From assembly GCA_946122785.1 (NCBI GenBank), contig CAMGYJ010000005.1, positions 63,562,200 to 63,626,199 of the forward strand: 64,000 nt of DNA, written 5' to 3'. Positions 45,291-56,063 of the stretch are shown here, in pieces (position 1 is the first letter of the stretch; each line of letters begins with the position of its first letter). The stretch is from Linum tenue (Eukaryota > Streptophyta > Magnoliopsida > Malpighiales > Linaceae). The position numbers and the translations under genes are program-made. The notes under the pieces were generated by a model, which ran no database searches, had not been told where the DNA came from, and saw nothing but the letters and a program-made list of their open reading frames with translations.

Positions 45291-46612
45291 ATGTAAGGTG
45301 TTGATGGTTTAGTGTATATGTTATTGATTGGTTCGTGTATTAGGGTTTGGCATTGCCAATTGCTAAAGGTTGGTTTAGCAATGGGATGGAGATGCTCTAA
45401 GGTGTTATTGTTGTAGAGTATATGGTATTGATTGGTTCGGGTTTAGGGTTTAGGGTTTAGGGTTTAGGGTTTAGGGTTTAGGGTTTAGGGTTTAGGGTTA
45501 CAATTACATGTACCAAATCTGTAGATTAATTTTGGTAAACGAAAAGGTTATTTAATCTACAAAGCCAGTCTAAAAGCACATCCCCATCTCCCGCCGTCAA
45601 TTCCTAAATTTTCGTTTAATCCGATGGTGAAAGAGCTTCAATCCTAACCGCGGCGTGTCACCCAATCAGATATGGCCGTTTTCGGAAAGTCGCATTTGCC
45701 CCTAACCAGTGCTGACGTTACCAAGGCCGAGGCAGCGGTAGGGAGTGTGATTTTCAGTAAATGGGAAGGGCTGGAAAGGCAAAGTAAATTTATGAGCTCA
45801 TTTATAAATTCTTTAATCAGAGAGGGAGAGACCATGCTCCGAAACCCAAGAGGCACTCATCTCCTGCTGTTGTCCGTTCCTCCTCTCAAATCCCTGAAAA
45901 GACCCCTTTCTCCCATCTTATCAACCCCGAAAATCATCCCCATCCGCCTCTTCGTCCTCCTGTCCATGCTTTATTTTCGGGTGCAGTGGTAAAGATGAGA
46001 CTGCGTATTATTTTAGATCTCAGTTCCTTTAGTTATGTAATTGTTATGACTGTTAAACTAAATCCTTCGTTGTATTGTTTCTCCTTTTCTCTCCATGCAG
46101 GGTCTTTGTTAGAGGCAGGGAGGGGAGCAATGACAATAAGTCGCCGTTTCAATATCGCCTGAAGAATCATCATATGTTGTTGCGATTCCATAATAGGTGT
46201 TGTGGAACCCTACGTCATATGATGGTTCTTTTGTGCGACATTGACGCGTACTTGTTGATCATGCTCCCAAAATATATACAAGAGGGAAAAGTTGCCATAT
46301 GTATAGTATAAAAGTGGGAGGAGGGAAAGTAAATTGTTTTGTTTTTCAAGATTTGTACTTTTATTAGTGTTTGAGATCTTAATAATATATTGGTGAGGGA
46401 TATTTCACTAAATAAACATACTGTATTTTATTTCTTGATTACTGCCTCCATTTTCAGAAGTCCTCTGTCGGCGCCCAAATTACATGCCCAAATTACATGT
46501 CATAATTTTAGTGGCCAAAAGTAAGTAAATTTATAAACAAGTAAAAAATCCGATCTAATAATTCAATAAAAAAAAACGAGTGAGAAAAATAATTCAACTG
46601 AAATGTTGCAGG
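45290..46612. repeat. Direct segmental duplication, copy B
   Basis: Matches copy A from the 'gtgttgatggtttagtgtatatgttattgattgg' phrase to GAAATGTTGCAGGCAG. It contains the ORF 46075-46311 that parallels 43665-43904. Confidence 0.8.
45439..45499 (+). repeat. Telomere-like TTTAGGG tract in copy B
   Basis: Eight or more consecutive TTTAGGG units, longer than in copy A. Confidence 0.93.
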
Positions 46613-46812
46613 CAGTAAATAAAACGACACCGTAGCAGGCAATAGTCTTCTTATAAACCAAAGAGACACACCGTTAAAATGACACACAAGTAAAACGACA
46701 CCGCAGATGGCAACAGTCTTCTTATAAATCAAACGACGCCGCTTCAAGCTGATACTGGCAGTCTTCACATAGTCCATTAGTCCTAATCCGAATAGGATAA
46801 GGACGTCCATCT
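46613..46812. other. 3' flank of the transposase gene with a repeated phrase
   Basis: 'aaaacgacaccgnag...ggcaanagtcttcttataaaycaaa' is present twice (46620, 46695) and once at 44705. Probably includes the 3'UTR of the minus-strand gene. Confidence 0.45.
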
Positions 46813-49581
46813 TCACTCCAAGTTTTCAACAATCCTTAGTTTGCTACTTCTTGTAACAGGCCTCTTCTGCAAAATCGATAACGACGATTTTAGACGTACA
46901 CAAATATTGGATGTAACTGCATTGTGTATACACGAACAATTATATCTTATTCTTACCCTAGGTTGCTCATAATCGTCGTCATCGTCATTTTCATCATCGT
47001 CATTTTCATCATCGTCATTTCCTGACCCAGTACATGTTCTTGCATTATGATTGGTAGAACCGCACTTACGGCAATGCTTTTGCCTTCTCTTCTGTACTGT
47101 TTCCGACTGATCTTGAGTGGTTGGAGGATCAACATCGTTGTCATCGCCACCGCCACCTTCTTCCGAAACACCATCATTCGGGGCATCACCGTTTGAGGTT
47201 GGCTTCACATAGCCAACAGGATGTGGGCATCGGGTCCTATAGTGGCCAAATTCCTGGCAATTGCTACACTGTCGTGGTTCTCCTTTCTTCCGTTTAGATT
47301 TTTTAGCCCCCGAACCTTTAGCTTTGACTTGTAATGGATCCAACAAAATTTCATTCGCCTTCGGCCTATTAATGCCGGGTATGTCCACGTTGCCAGTGTC
47401 CACCATGTCCAACTGTTCACATAATGATTGAATTCCCTCACGAGCAATCTTGAAGCACTCACTAGATTTTGCCCCTTTTAACATTAGTTGTAAGCTGTGT
47501 TGTTGAATAGTACCATACCTGATTGACACAAGATTTTATACAAAGTGAGTAAAATTAATGTTCACCTAGCTTCGAACCAATACTAAAAAAATATAAATTA
47601 AAAGTGATAGTCATGGCAAACCTCAATGCGAAAAGTTGCGATTCATCTAGTCTGCCCGGTTCGTCCAAGCTCTCTAGTGTCTTCGGCTTCTTTGACCATC
47701 TTCGACGTACTAGGCCTTCAGGAAGTTCCAGTATGCTCTCTTCTTTCAGTACAAAAATCATATGACGACATGGTATTCCCATATAATTGTAGTGATTACA
47801 ACTACATTCCATTGCAAAGGGTTCAACTGCGTACGTGACTTGAAATACCTTAGCCATGCCAGACACCTTGACCTTGTACACATGCTCAATTTCCGATCGC
47901 TCTGTCTCCAACCTTATGCAACATGCCGACTTTTCAACCTCGTCTCTGAATAAGAAGAATGCGTTCTTTGTGAAAAACGCCGCTCCACTCTTCTGAAGTG
48001 AGACTAAGACATTGCTTGTGATGGTTCGTTCTCGATGAATGGATTCAAAATCAGCATGACGCTCATTCTCCCTCATATCCCTAGTCCAACGATCAAAGTG
48101 AATAAAGAACTCAAGGAGATTTTTATCCTTCTCGATATAGTTGGCAAGTTGAGAGTTCAGTCCTTCACATCTTGATGTTGTACTCAAGCCTGCGAAGAAC
48201 TTCGAACGCAAATATGCATACCCCCATTCATGTCTTTGGTCAAATAAATTGGAGACCCAATTGTTGTGCTGAAGGGAGCATTCTTCAACCACTGTTTTCC
48301 ACTTTTCTTCGAATTCTGAAGGTTCCCAGTCAGCTGACACAAAATGCTTCCATCGGGGCAAAAAAGTTGGATGATTCTTCACATTTCTGGTTATAGTCTT
48401 GTCTATATGCCAGGAACATAGACGATGTGTTGCATCGGGAAATACTTTCTGAATAGCATTACGCATTGCTCTATCCCCATCTGTAATAACAGTCTTGGGA
48501 TCTACACCGCCTAGCCTTCTCTTCAAAGCTCCCAACACCCAAATATAATTGTCCTCTCTCTCGTTAGCCAAGAAAGCACATGCAAATACGCAAGTTTGCG
48601 AATGGTGGTTGACACCTTAAAAAGTTCAAACAAAGTTAGATTATGCAAACTTCTAGGGTTATTTTAGCATGCTCGGGATAATTCTATGTGTGAAGGAAAA
48701 GTACCTGAAAAAATCACGAGAGGCATCTGGTAAATGTTCCTTTTGTAAGTAGCATCGAATGACAGTAATTCACCAAAGCATGCATAATCAGCAACAGAAA
48801 TACTATCGGCCCAGAAAATGTTAATAAGCCGGTCGTCGTCATCCTTCTTTAGTTCAATAACGAAATGCTCGTCCGCGGTGCATTTAGCTTGCAGGTAGGC
48901 TAGGGCTGTTGCGGCATCACCTTCACTGATTTGTTCTTTCCTCTCTTTGTCCACATAATTATATGCATCCTTCCTCGTGTACCCCAAATTGTCGTAGCCT
49001 CCTGCTTCTGATACGGCCAGATTCACAATTTGAGAAGTTTTCATACCTGCAGCTCTTCTAAAATTTATCGCTGCTTTGACTGCATCACTCATACGACGTT
49101 TCCCTTTCATGTAGTGTCTATATTCTCTCGGGATCGTTTCATGTGTGTGTACATCATCAAACTGGTGCACGTACCACTTCCCATCGACATTGTGTTGTTT
49201 AACACGCATCTTGGCTCTGCAGTTAAATCTGGTCTCCCCTCTTGCTTCTCTCTTTCGTTCTGTGCTCTTCATGCGCCTCTTTCCCTCGCCAGAGCATACA
49301 TAGTCACGCCATATCATAACTTTGTTCTTATCACGACCAATGTCTGATTTTCTGATGTCGAAGCCTTTGACTAACCCGTAGTCCATGTAGAAATCATAGG
49401 CTTCTTCTGTATCATCGAACTTCATTTTTTTAATATCTTCAGGCTGTAGCAATAAGAGATCGGCGACATTATCTTCCTGGGTGGTGTGACTTGTTCCGGC
49501 ACCAGCGTTTTCTTGGACTCCCTCCGACGTCAATACTAGGACTCCCTCCGACGTCAATGGTGAGTCTGCCTCCGACGTCAT
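46813..49581 (-). CDS. FAR1-type MULE transposase, 4 exons, no visible defect
   Basis: Exons: 49581-48705, 48615-47622, 47518-46957, 46866-46813. All introns are GT-AG, all junctions in frame, no stop: 828 aa. Residues about 58-150 form the FAR1 DNA-binding zinc finger (C96, C121, H145, H147). The DDE transposase core has D276 (SFDATYK), D338 (VITDGD) and E443 (SRCEGLN), with the C/H motif LCSWHI between. A SWIM finger follows at 563-577 (CSC...CRH). The C-terminal exons add two CX2CX4HX4C knuckles (CSNCQEFGHYRTRC and CRKCGSTNHNARTC) and an acidic Asp-rich stretch. The first ATG is used because the frame upstream has only a GTG. The N-terminus repeats LTSEGV. It should bind and cut the MULE ends. 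Alternatively it is a domesticated FRS-like factor, but its place inside inverted repeats favours a transposase. Confidence 0.92.
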
Positions 49582-50145
49582 TGTCACGGCTGGAAAGTTT
49601 GGGGAACCAAGGACGTAGATTACACAACCCTACTGGGAATGATGGCCGAATTAATGATTCAACGGGCCACTTAATAATTATCCCCATTAATAACACGATT
49701 TGTGATATCTTTTATTTTTGGTAGGAACGAGTTGCACTTTCTGTTCTTTATCTTAGTGATTTCTTTACCATTTTCACAAATAACGAAAATATTTAAAATG
49801 AAAAACCTTTCGTAGTAAAGCCAAACGCCAGCTGACTCTAGGTGTCTACTACGTGTATGGGGAAGGATCAAATATTAATATGAGCGAATATTTACTAATA
49901 TCACTCAATTCTCTATTCAATCGAAGAAAGTATCTTTTTACTTTTAGGTTTAATAACTACCCATGTTTATCCCAAGTTCATGTACCTTAGACTAAACCCT
50001 AACTATTTTTCCGCGGGAAAAATATGGCGCCACAATTTATCCTAACCTTGTATATATAATTAACCTTCATCGGTAGAGCAATGGTTCCATATCCTTCTTT
50101 GCCGCGATTTTGAGTACAGAGTAAAGCTTAGATTACAGGCACAAC
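49582..50145. promoter_or_regulatory. Shared upstream region between two divergent genes
   Basis: 564 bp separate the start codons of the transposase (minus) and the protease-like gene (plus). This spacer must hold both promoters and 5'UTRs. AT-rich, with 'tatatataatt' near 50054 upstream of the plus-strand gene as a possible TATA element. Confidence 0.55.
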
Positions 50146-52028
50146 ATGGAAAATAGGAGACTTACTCGCTCTTCGTCCAAGCTCGTGGTATGTATAATAG
50201 CTCTTTTTACCATTGAAATTCATTCTACTTAATTTATTAATCGCAGGTTCACTGTCATTGTAGGAGACAGCCGAATTTGTGACTCCAACAAAGAAACCAA
50301 GGATACCCAAAGGCAAAGGTGTAAGCACTCCACCCACTCCTGCTTCAGTCATCGTTTTTATTTCGGACGATGAATCTGACTCTGAGGTCACACCAAAGAA
50401 GCCAAATGGAAAAAGTATTTGTCTACCTTCTGTTGACAAGGTAATAAAGGTGTCATGTTTGCCATTGAAGTGTTCTTTGCCGTTATTCCGTCATGACGAA
50501 TGCATTTCAACTCGTGTTTTTTGTGGCACCTATTCCAGGTTGTTTTGAAGTTTAAGCTACCTACCGCTATGGAATACGATGATGAGCAAATCCAGCTTGC
50601 TCACTACATATTTTTAGCCCATCTGCCACTTGACGAAGTATTGGTCAAAACCTCCAACAACTCTTGTACGAGGAAGTCACTGTGGTCCTTAAGCCCTCGC
50701 TCATTCGTAGATGCTGATGTAATCAACGGAACTCCAAATTTTTTTTTTACATGTCCACTATCAATGCTTTTCTACATAGAATTATTTTATAACAACTCGA
50801 TAGTATCATGAAGTGTTTTTTGTCCATGTTATATTAGGTTATAACAGCGATGGCCTGCCACTTGACTCTAGAAGAGTTGTGGACAAATTCCAAGGACGGA
50901 AAAGGAGTGTGCTATCTGCCTGCTGAACTACAGGTTGTGTTCCGATTATACTTAATGACAATTTCCTCTCCCCCAAAAAATTACAACACATGTTTTTTTA
51001 ACGTGAATCATATTGTGTTGACAAAATTTCAATTGTGCAACTACCACATGGGCAGGAACTAGTGATTTCATGTGGAATAACACCCAAGATGGCATTAGAC
51101 CTATACCAATCAAAATTCCTTAGTCGAACCAATATGGTGAACAAGGTAAACTGTTCGTCTTAATAAGTATTACATGGTTTGCAGTTTATTTTTTTAATAC
51201 GTGTTGACAATTTCCGCATATGTAGGTGTGTGTTCCGATGAGAGATAATGGCCATTGGTACTTGGCTGTCATTAAGTTGGACAAGGAAGAAGTCCATATC
51301 TTGGATCCACAATCAAATGAAGACCGCAATTCCTTTCGACTACAATCTGTTCAAACAATGGTAAATATGTGACATTGTGCCGTTATAACGCAACAAAATG
51401 TAAATAACTCTTTCTAAGTACAAACGTTTCTTAATTTGTACAGATGTGCTTTATGCAAGCCTTGTGGAAGATTCTCTATCGTGAACAAGGTCCGGGATTG
51501 TCGCCACCAAGGATTGCGGAGTTTTCGTACCCAACTCCTTCAATTGTGCAACAACAACTTCATCGGTAAGTATGCCCATTTTTTTGTGATATTAAACGAC
51601 GACTTATCAACTTGGTTCTTATCACGCAATGCTTTTATTTTATGTAGGTCTGACAGTGGAGTCTGGGTATGCATGTGGATGTATGGCGCAAGCTGGGACT
51701 CCTCTTATATTTGGGTAACGACAATTCTAATTCCCATATTAGAAAACCACAATTGATTGTTATTTTTGAATCATGCGGTAAGCACCATGTTTGTTGATGT
51801 TGATAGCCATGCACTCAAGTGAGGAGGATGCAGATCGCTTTGTACCTTGTTCGAGAGCCCATGAACTACATAAGGCATATGGTGCTCACGGAAGCAAGAA
51901 GAGTTGCACCTCAAGTTGAAGCTGCAGTGGAAGAGTACAAGACAACCCATGAAAAGAGGAAAAAGGAAAGAGAAGAGCACAAGGAAACCCGGTCAACGAG
52001 CCCAAAACAACCTGATTTTGAGTTCTAA
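50146..52028 (+). CDS. Ulp1/C48-like cysteine protease homologue, 9 exons
   Basis: Exons: 50146-50187, 50264-50440, 50539-50718, 50838-50933, 51056-51145, 51226-51360, 51444-51565, 51648-51714, 51834-52028. All introns are GT-AG and the joined frame is open: 367 aa, MENRRLTRS... to ...PKQPDFEF. Residues 15-75 are basic/Pro-rich and look disordered. The catalytic-domain hallmarks are NGHWYLAVIKL (H205) with HILDPQ (D222). The motif SDSGVWVC follows at 282-289, where SUMO proteases have DCG: S284 replaces the nucleophile Cys. The tail (308-367) is charged and helical. Ulp1 enzymes remove SUMO from proteins. Here activity is doubtful unless Ser suffices or C289 acts. It may bind SUMO-like partners or be a shared trait of MULE-borne Ulp1 proteins. 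Confidence 0.82.
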
Positions 52029-52104
52029 GTTTTTGGTTTTGATGAAGGACAACAGTTATGTTTTTTTTTCTCAGGATGATGGACAACCGTTTTTAATTTG
52101 TTTC

Positions 52105-52345
52105 GGTGAATGCTTATTATTTTTGGCTTTTATATTTGGTTTTTGGTTTGGTGAATGCTTTTTATATTTGGTTTTTGGTTTGGTTTGGTGAATGGTTTTA
52201 ATATTTGGTTTTTGGTTTGGTTTGGTGAATGGTTTTAATATTTGGTTTTTGGTTTGGTTTTTGGTTTGGTGAATGCTTTGTATATTTGGTTTTTGGTATT
52301 GTGAATGCTTTCTATATTTGGTTTGGTTTGGTTTGTTTTTTCGTG
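52105..52345 (+). repeat. Degenerate short tandem repeat after the protease gene
   Basis: About six units of 33-45 bp built from GGTGAATGCTTT and ATATTTGGTTTTTGGTTTGG. Located 80 bp after the stop codon. ORFs here on either strand are repeat translations (FGF/W-rich, or NQTKNQ-rich). Confidence 0.88.
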
Positions 52346-53459
52346 GAAATGGCAAAGGGACTTCACCAAAATTCCACCTTCCAACTTGTGAGTGAGGTTG
52401 CGTCTGTTCAAGGCTTCAAGCCATTGTATCTTGTAGAGAGGTTTAATTGGGATCATGTATAGTTAAACTGATTGGCTCCCAATCGTATAATTAAATTTGC
52501 ATTCATGTATAGGTAACCCAAAAGGTAAAACTGATTGGAAGTAGTGATTTACATTGATGAGGAGAGTGGCTTAAGTACCAACTCTTGAACAGATTGAAGC
52601 TACAAAGTAGGAGCCACTAACCCACTAACTAAAACTAATGACGTTACTAACTAATAATAATAAAATTAATTATTTACAGAAATTGAATTTATGCACAGCC
52701 CTTATCATTCCATTCCTTGAATTTCCACCAACGATGTTTTCACTCCCCTTTTAGTCAGAGAATTCATTGTAGTAATAAATACAATAAAAAGGCATACATA
52801 ATTAATGGATTCTTTATTGTGTATAATTAAAAGGATATTTTACTATAAACGAAGCATGATAGATCGACAGGGGGATAAAAGAAGCATGAGTCTTGATGAA
52901 AAAGGGGGAAAAAATCACCATAGATAAAAAATCATTATAATCAACCTAATTGGAACTGCTTAGAACAAAAGCGGATTAAAATCTCCCCCAATGAAATTCA
53001 TTTGCAATTTCATAGGTAGTCCCTACTTCCACTTCTATAATTTTGACAAAACATTGCAATTTCATCAATAGTCCCCACTCGTGGGCCAATTTCAATTGCA
53101 ACCAAATTTGCACCCTTGCAATAGCTTCTCACATCATAGCAAGTGTAGGATGCAATTGCACCTCCTTGCTTAGGAATGACCATTACTGCATCTCGTCACC
53201 TGTCTTAGGGAAATTAGCCATGGCAAATTCACAAAATACTGCATGCATAGAAAAATATTTGTCTGGATAATTAAAAAAATGGGAGACTTTCCTAGTCAGA
53301 TGATGTACTGGCTCCCCTCAGTACCTGACAGTTTTGAGTGCTGGAGAAAAAGACTGGAAAAAAAAACAACGAAGCCTTAACAAAACACATCCAATGCTGG
53401 CCCCTTCACTGCTCCATCCCGCCCTGCACTGCTCCACCCCGCCCTGCATCAATCGACTC
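52346..53459. other. MULE interior, nothing recognised
   Basis: AT-rich spacer between the protease-like gene and the third gene. Short ORFs only. 53390-53460 has a small repeat of CTGCTCCAyCCCGCCCTGCA. Confidence 0.4.
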
Positions 53460-54311
53460 TCATGTAAGCCGAGGACGTTTGCTTGAGGATGCCTCAGGGG
53501 TCTCTTCATGCTCCGTATGCCGAAGTTCATGAAAAGTATTGGTCACTTCGACGATACGGTAGACTGGCAAATAGGCGGAATGGTCCTCCCTAGCATAAAC
53601 CCCCATATCCATCCCAACCCTTCCAAGAAAGGTGGTCAAGAAGGTGGCATATGGAAAGGCAGTGTACCAGTTTTCCCCTCTAGGAGCCGCCTCAACCATG
53701 TTCACGCACATGAGAGATGCGAGGTTAAGAGGAACACCTCTTTGAGCTTGCACAAGGATAAACAGGTCAAGTGTACGAATTATTGAATGACCTCTGTACC
53801 TTGGCATGAAGCAGTTGACGATCATCCAATGGAGGAATCAAAGAGGATCTGGGAGGTAAGAAGCCTGGATCTTCCCATTCGTCAGTTTCCCCAGTTCAAC
53901 TTCAAAATCAAAATCGTACAGCCGCCGAAGATCGCTTCTGCTATCAATGTGGTGTCCTGCGGCGGGGAGATCGAGGATCTCAGCAAACTGATGAGGCTGG
54001 AAGCAGACTCTATGACCCAGGAAGACCGACACGAGATGAGAATCGGAGGGACCAGACAGCTCTAAATTGTGGTAGAACTTCCTCACCACATGCGGGCAGT
54101 AACTGGTGCTTCCTCGACTCCGGAGATCGAAGAACTTTTCCCAGCCAAGATTTTTAATTAACTTCTTAACTTCTTGAGGGAAAGGACTCATGTTGATGAA
54201 CTCGTACTCGGCCACAATAGTCGTCTTGCTCGTGAATGAAAGATAGTCCGCGAGACTTGTGGTGGTTCGGCAGTCGTCGTTTGATAGAGTTAGAATGCCC
54301 ATGTTTGCCAT
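53460..54311 (-). pseudogene. Plant transposon-associated protein, one in-frame stop
   Basis: From ATG 54311 the frame runs 284 codons to 53460, broken only by TGA at 53840-53838. Sequence such as VVRKFYHNLELSGPSDSHLV, then HRVCFQPHQFAEILDLPAAG and, after the stop, FLHWMIVNCFMPRYRGHS, fits the 'putative plant transposon protein' domain found in many plant retroelements and MULEs. The C-terminus (EASSSKRPRLT) is basic. CGA to TGA would explain the stop. No introns seem needed. The role of this protein family is unknown. It could also be a captured remnant of an LTR-element ORF like that at 28403-29671. Confidence 0.68.
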
Positions 54312-54606
54312 GGAGTCGGAGGAAGAAGGAACAAGGGAAGGTGAAGATATGGAGGGAAAAAAAATTGTAGGGAAAGAGAGATTGTAGGTGTAAGAAAAAG
54401 TGGGGGTTGAGTGTGGAGACGTGTGATGGAGACGGTTGAGTCTGGAATGTCAAGAGTTAGAAGATATGGGAAGATATGTAGCAATGATGATGTTAACTCG
54501 TGTAGGTTAAACTAGGGTAACTAAATCTAGTTAAACTAGGGTTGGCGCTGATACCGCAGGAGAAAACTAATGGGCTCGCACGTTCCAGACCCAATTTTGA
54601 ATATTT

Positions 54607-55391
54607 CATGGGTCATGTACAAGCCCACGTTTGAATGTTATTTAAAAGCCTGCAAAAATCAATGATCAGACCCATTCCAACTAGAATTAGTCCTAAACGC
54701 AGCGTTAATACATAAACACAAATTAAGGAGACCTCTCCATCTGATTCGAATCAAATTAGGTCTTCTTCATCTCCTTCCTCAATCCTCTGGGCGAGACGAA
54801 CACTGCATATCAGGAAACCTTAATTTCACCGAGAGATATAATCACAATAACGCTAAGACAAGATGACAAAGCACTAGTGACATGAACCCTAGGGTTAGCA
54901 AACCTCTTTCAAGGGTTCTTTTCCAAATGAAAAGTTCGATGAACACAATAATAGACATGGTCGCCGTAATCGTGTTAGAAAGAGATAGGCGAGGGGAAAT
55001 ACAATGGCGAAGAAGAAACAAGACAAATTATTTTTGGGAAATTCAATCTACTTCGAATGTGGATGGGGGGCTTCTCTTGGAACTGTGAAGGGGCGTCCCT
55101 CCAAGACGAGAGAGGGATCGTGTAATTGGTTAGGGAGACTGGAAATTGGTTTGGGCGGCAGTGGGTCTACCCAATTGGGTTTGGGTCTTAATCCATTTAA
55201 TTTAAACGGGGTAGTTAGTTGGACTAGGATGAAAACTAACTTAACGCGGAGGAGGCTTTTTGTAATTTGTTTAGTTATTTAGTGGCGCAGCTAGGTTTAA
55301 CAAACGTGAGCCGTGGAGATTGAAAACGAACGGTGAAGATCGGCCAAGGTACCCGTACCCGGGTTTTGCCCTGGGCACCGTAGAAGTCACC
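54607..55391. repeat. Right terminal inverted repeat of the large MULE
   Basis: 785 bp, inverse of 40476-41404. It lacks about 140 bp present in the left repeat and is diverged in the outer third. Confidence 0.88.
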
Positions 55392-55419
55392 ATATATATA
55401 TATATATATATATATATAT
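55392..55419. repeat. (AT)n microsatellite between two elements
   Basis: Fourteen AT units lie exactly between the MULE right end and the start of the small element at 55420. Confidence 0.92.
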
Positions 55420-55814
55420 GGTGAGTTCTATGGTACCCCGGGTGAAATCCGGGGTACCGCATACCCTGAGTATGAAAACGCTATCTAGACCTCGAATTAG
55501 CAGGGTTTTTGGGCATGATACTATACCCTAACCCTTAATGAGTGAACCCTAGGTCCTAATTATCTAAATCATAAACTATAAACTCTAAGATGGTGCATTG
55601 ATTTTTTTGCCTATATTTGGACGAATCATAACCGTCGATTATTGTTTCTAATTAAATTGATCTTGACGAATAAGATTTAGAGAATTAAGACCTAGATTTT
55701 GATCTTTAAGGGTTAGATTATAGTATCATGTTCGAAAGATTAGTTAATTCAGGTTCTGGATATCGTTTTCTTACTCAAGGTATGCGGTACCCCGAATTTC
55801 ACCCTGAGTAATTG

Positions 55815-55825
<11 letters not shown>
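55420..55825. mobile_element. MITE related to the large MULE, in (AT)n
   Basis: The left end is GGTGAGTTCTATGGTACCCC followed by GGGTGAAATCCGGGGTACCG. The right end, inverted, shares GGGTGAAATTCGGGGTACCG and CATACCTTGAGTAAGAAAAC. The left 20 bases resemble the MULE terminus GGTGACTTCTACGGTGCCCA. Noncoding, about 400 bp, with (AT)n on both sides. It looks like a non-autonomous relative that could use the same transposase. Confidence 0.72.
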
Positions 55826-55847
<22 letters not shown>

Positions 55848-55848
55848 A

Positions 55849-56063
55849 TTGTCATGTTTCTATTAGTCTTCTTACATATGACAAAAAAAATTCAAGGCAT
55901 GAATGCTTTATTTCAGGCTGCAAATTGTGTTAATATTAAGAAATTTTTTCATAGTGTTATCCAACATATTTTTTCACATGGGAAGTGTTAGTGTAAAAAT
56001 ATTACTTTATATCTATCATGTGCCATATGAGATTTTTGTCTTGATATCAATTTATAATTTTTT
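55849..56063 (+). other. Leader fragment of the decayed copia element
   Basis: AT-rich stretch between the MITE and the 3-kb solo LTR. It probably belongs to the copia leader whose gag start is at 59180. Nothing coding. Confidence 0.35.

Larger units (their letters stand above)
40476..55391. mobile_element. 14.9-kb MULE with long inverted repeats and three genes
   Basis: Long terminal inverted repeats (40476-41404 and 54607-55391) bound a 14.9-kb unit. The outer ends are GGGCAGTTCTACGGTGCCCA and, inverted, GGTGACTTCTACGGTGCCCA. Both ends abut (AT)n tracts, so a target duplication of alternating AT is possible but cannot be measured. Inside are a FAR1-like MULE transposase gene (minus, 46813-49581), a Ulp1/C48-like protease gene (plus, 50146-52028) and a plant-transposon-protein pseudogene (minus, 53460-54311). 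There is also a direct duplication with telomere-like repeats. MULEs carrying Ulp1-like genes are known in plants (the Kaonashi group in Arabidopsis). Confidence 0.88.

Noticed and set aside
43088..45499. Telomere-like tracts as a chromosome end
   Set aside because: Only five to nine units, inside a mobile element, with unrelated sequence on both sides.
52071..52355. ORF of repeated Asn-Gln-Thr-Lys
   Set aside because: Translation of the T/G-rich tandem repeat.
53338..53786. Plus-strand ORFs opposite the third MULE gene
   Set aside because: Antisense to the transposon-protein pseudogene or Pro/His-rich repeat translation.
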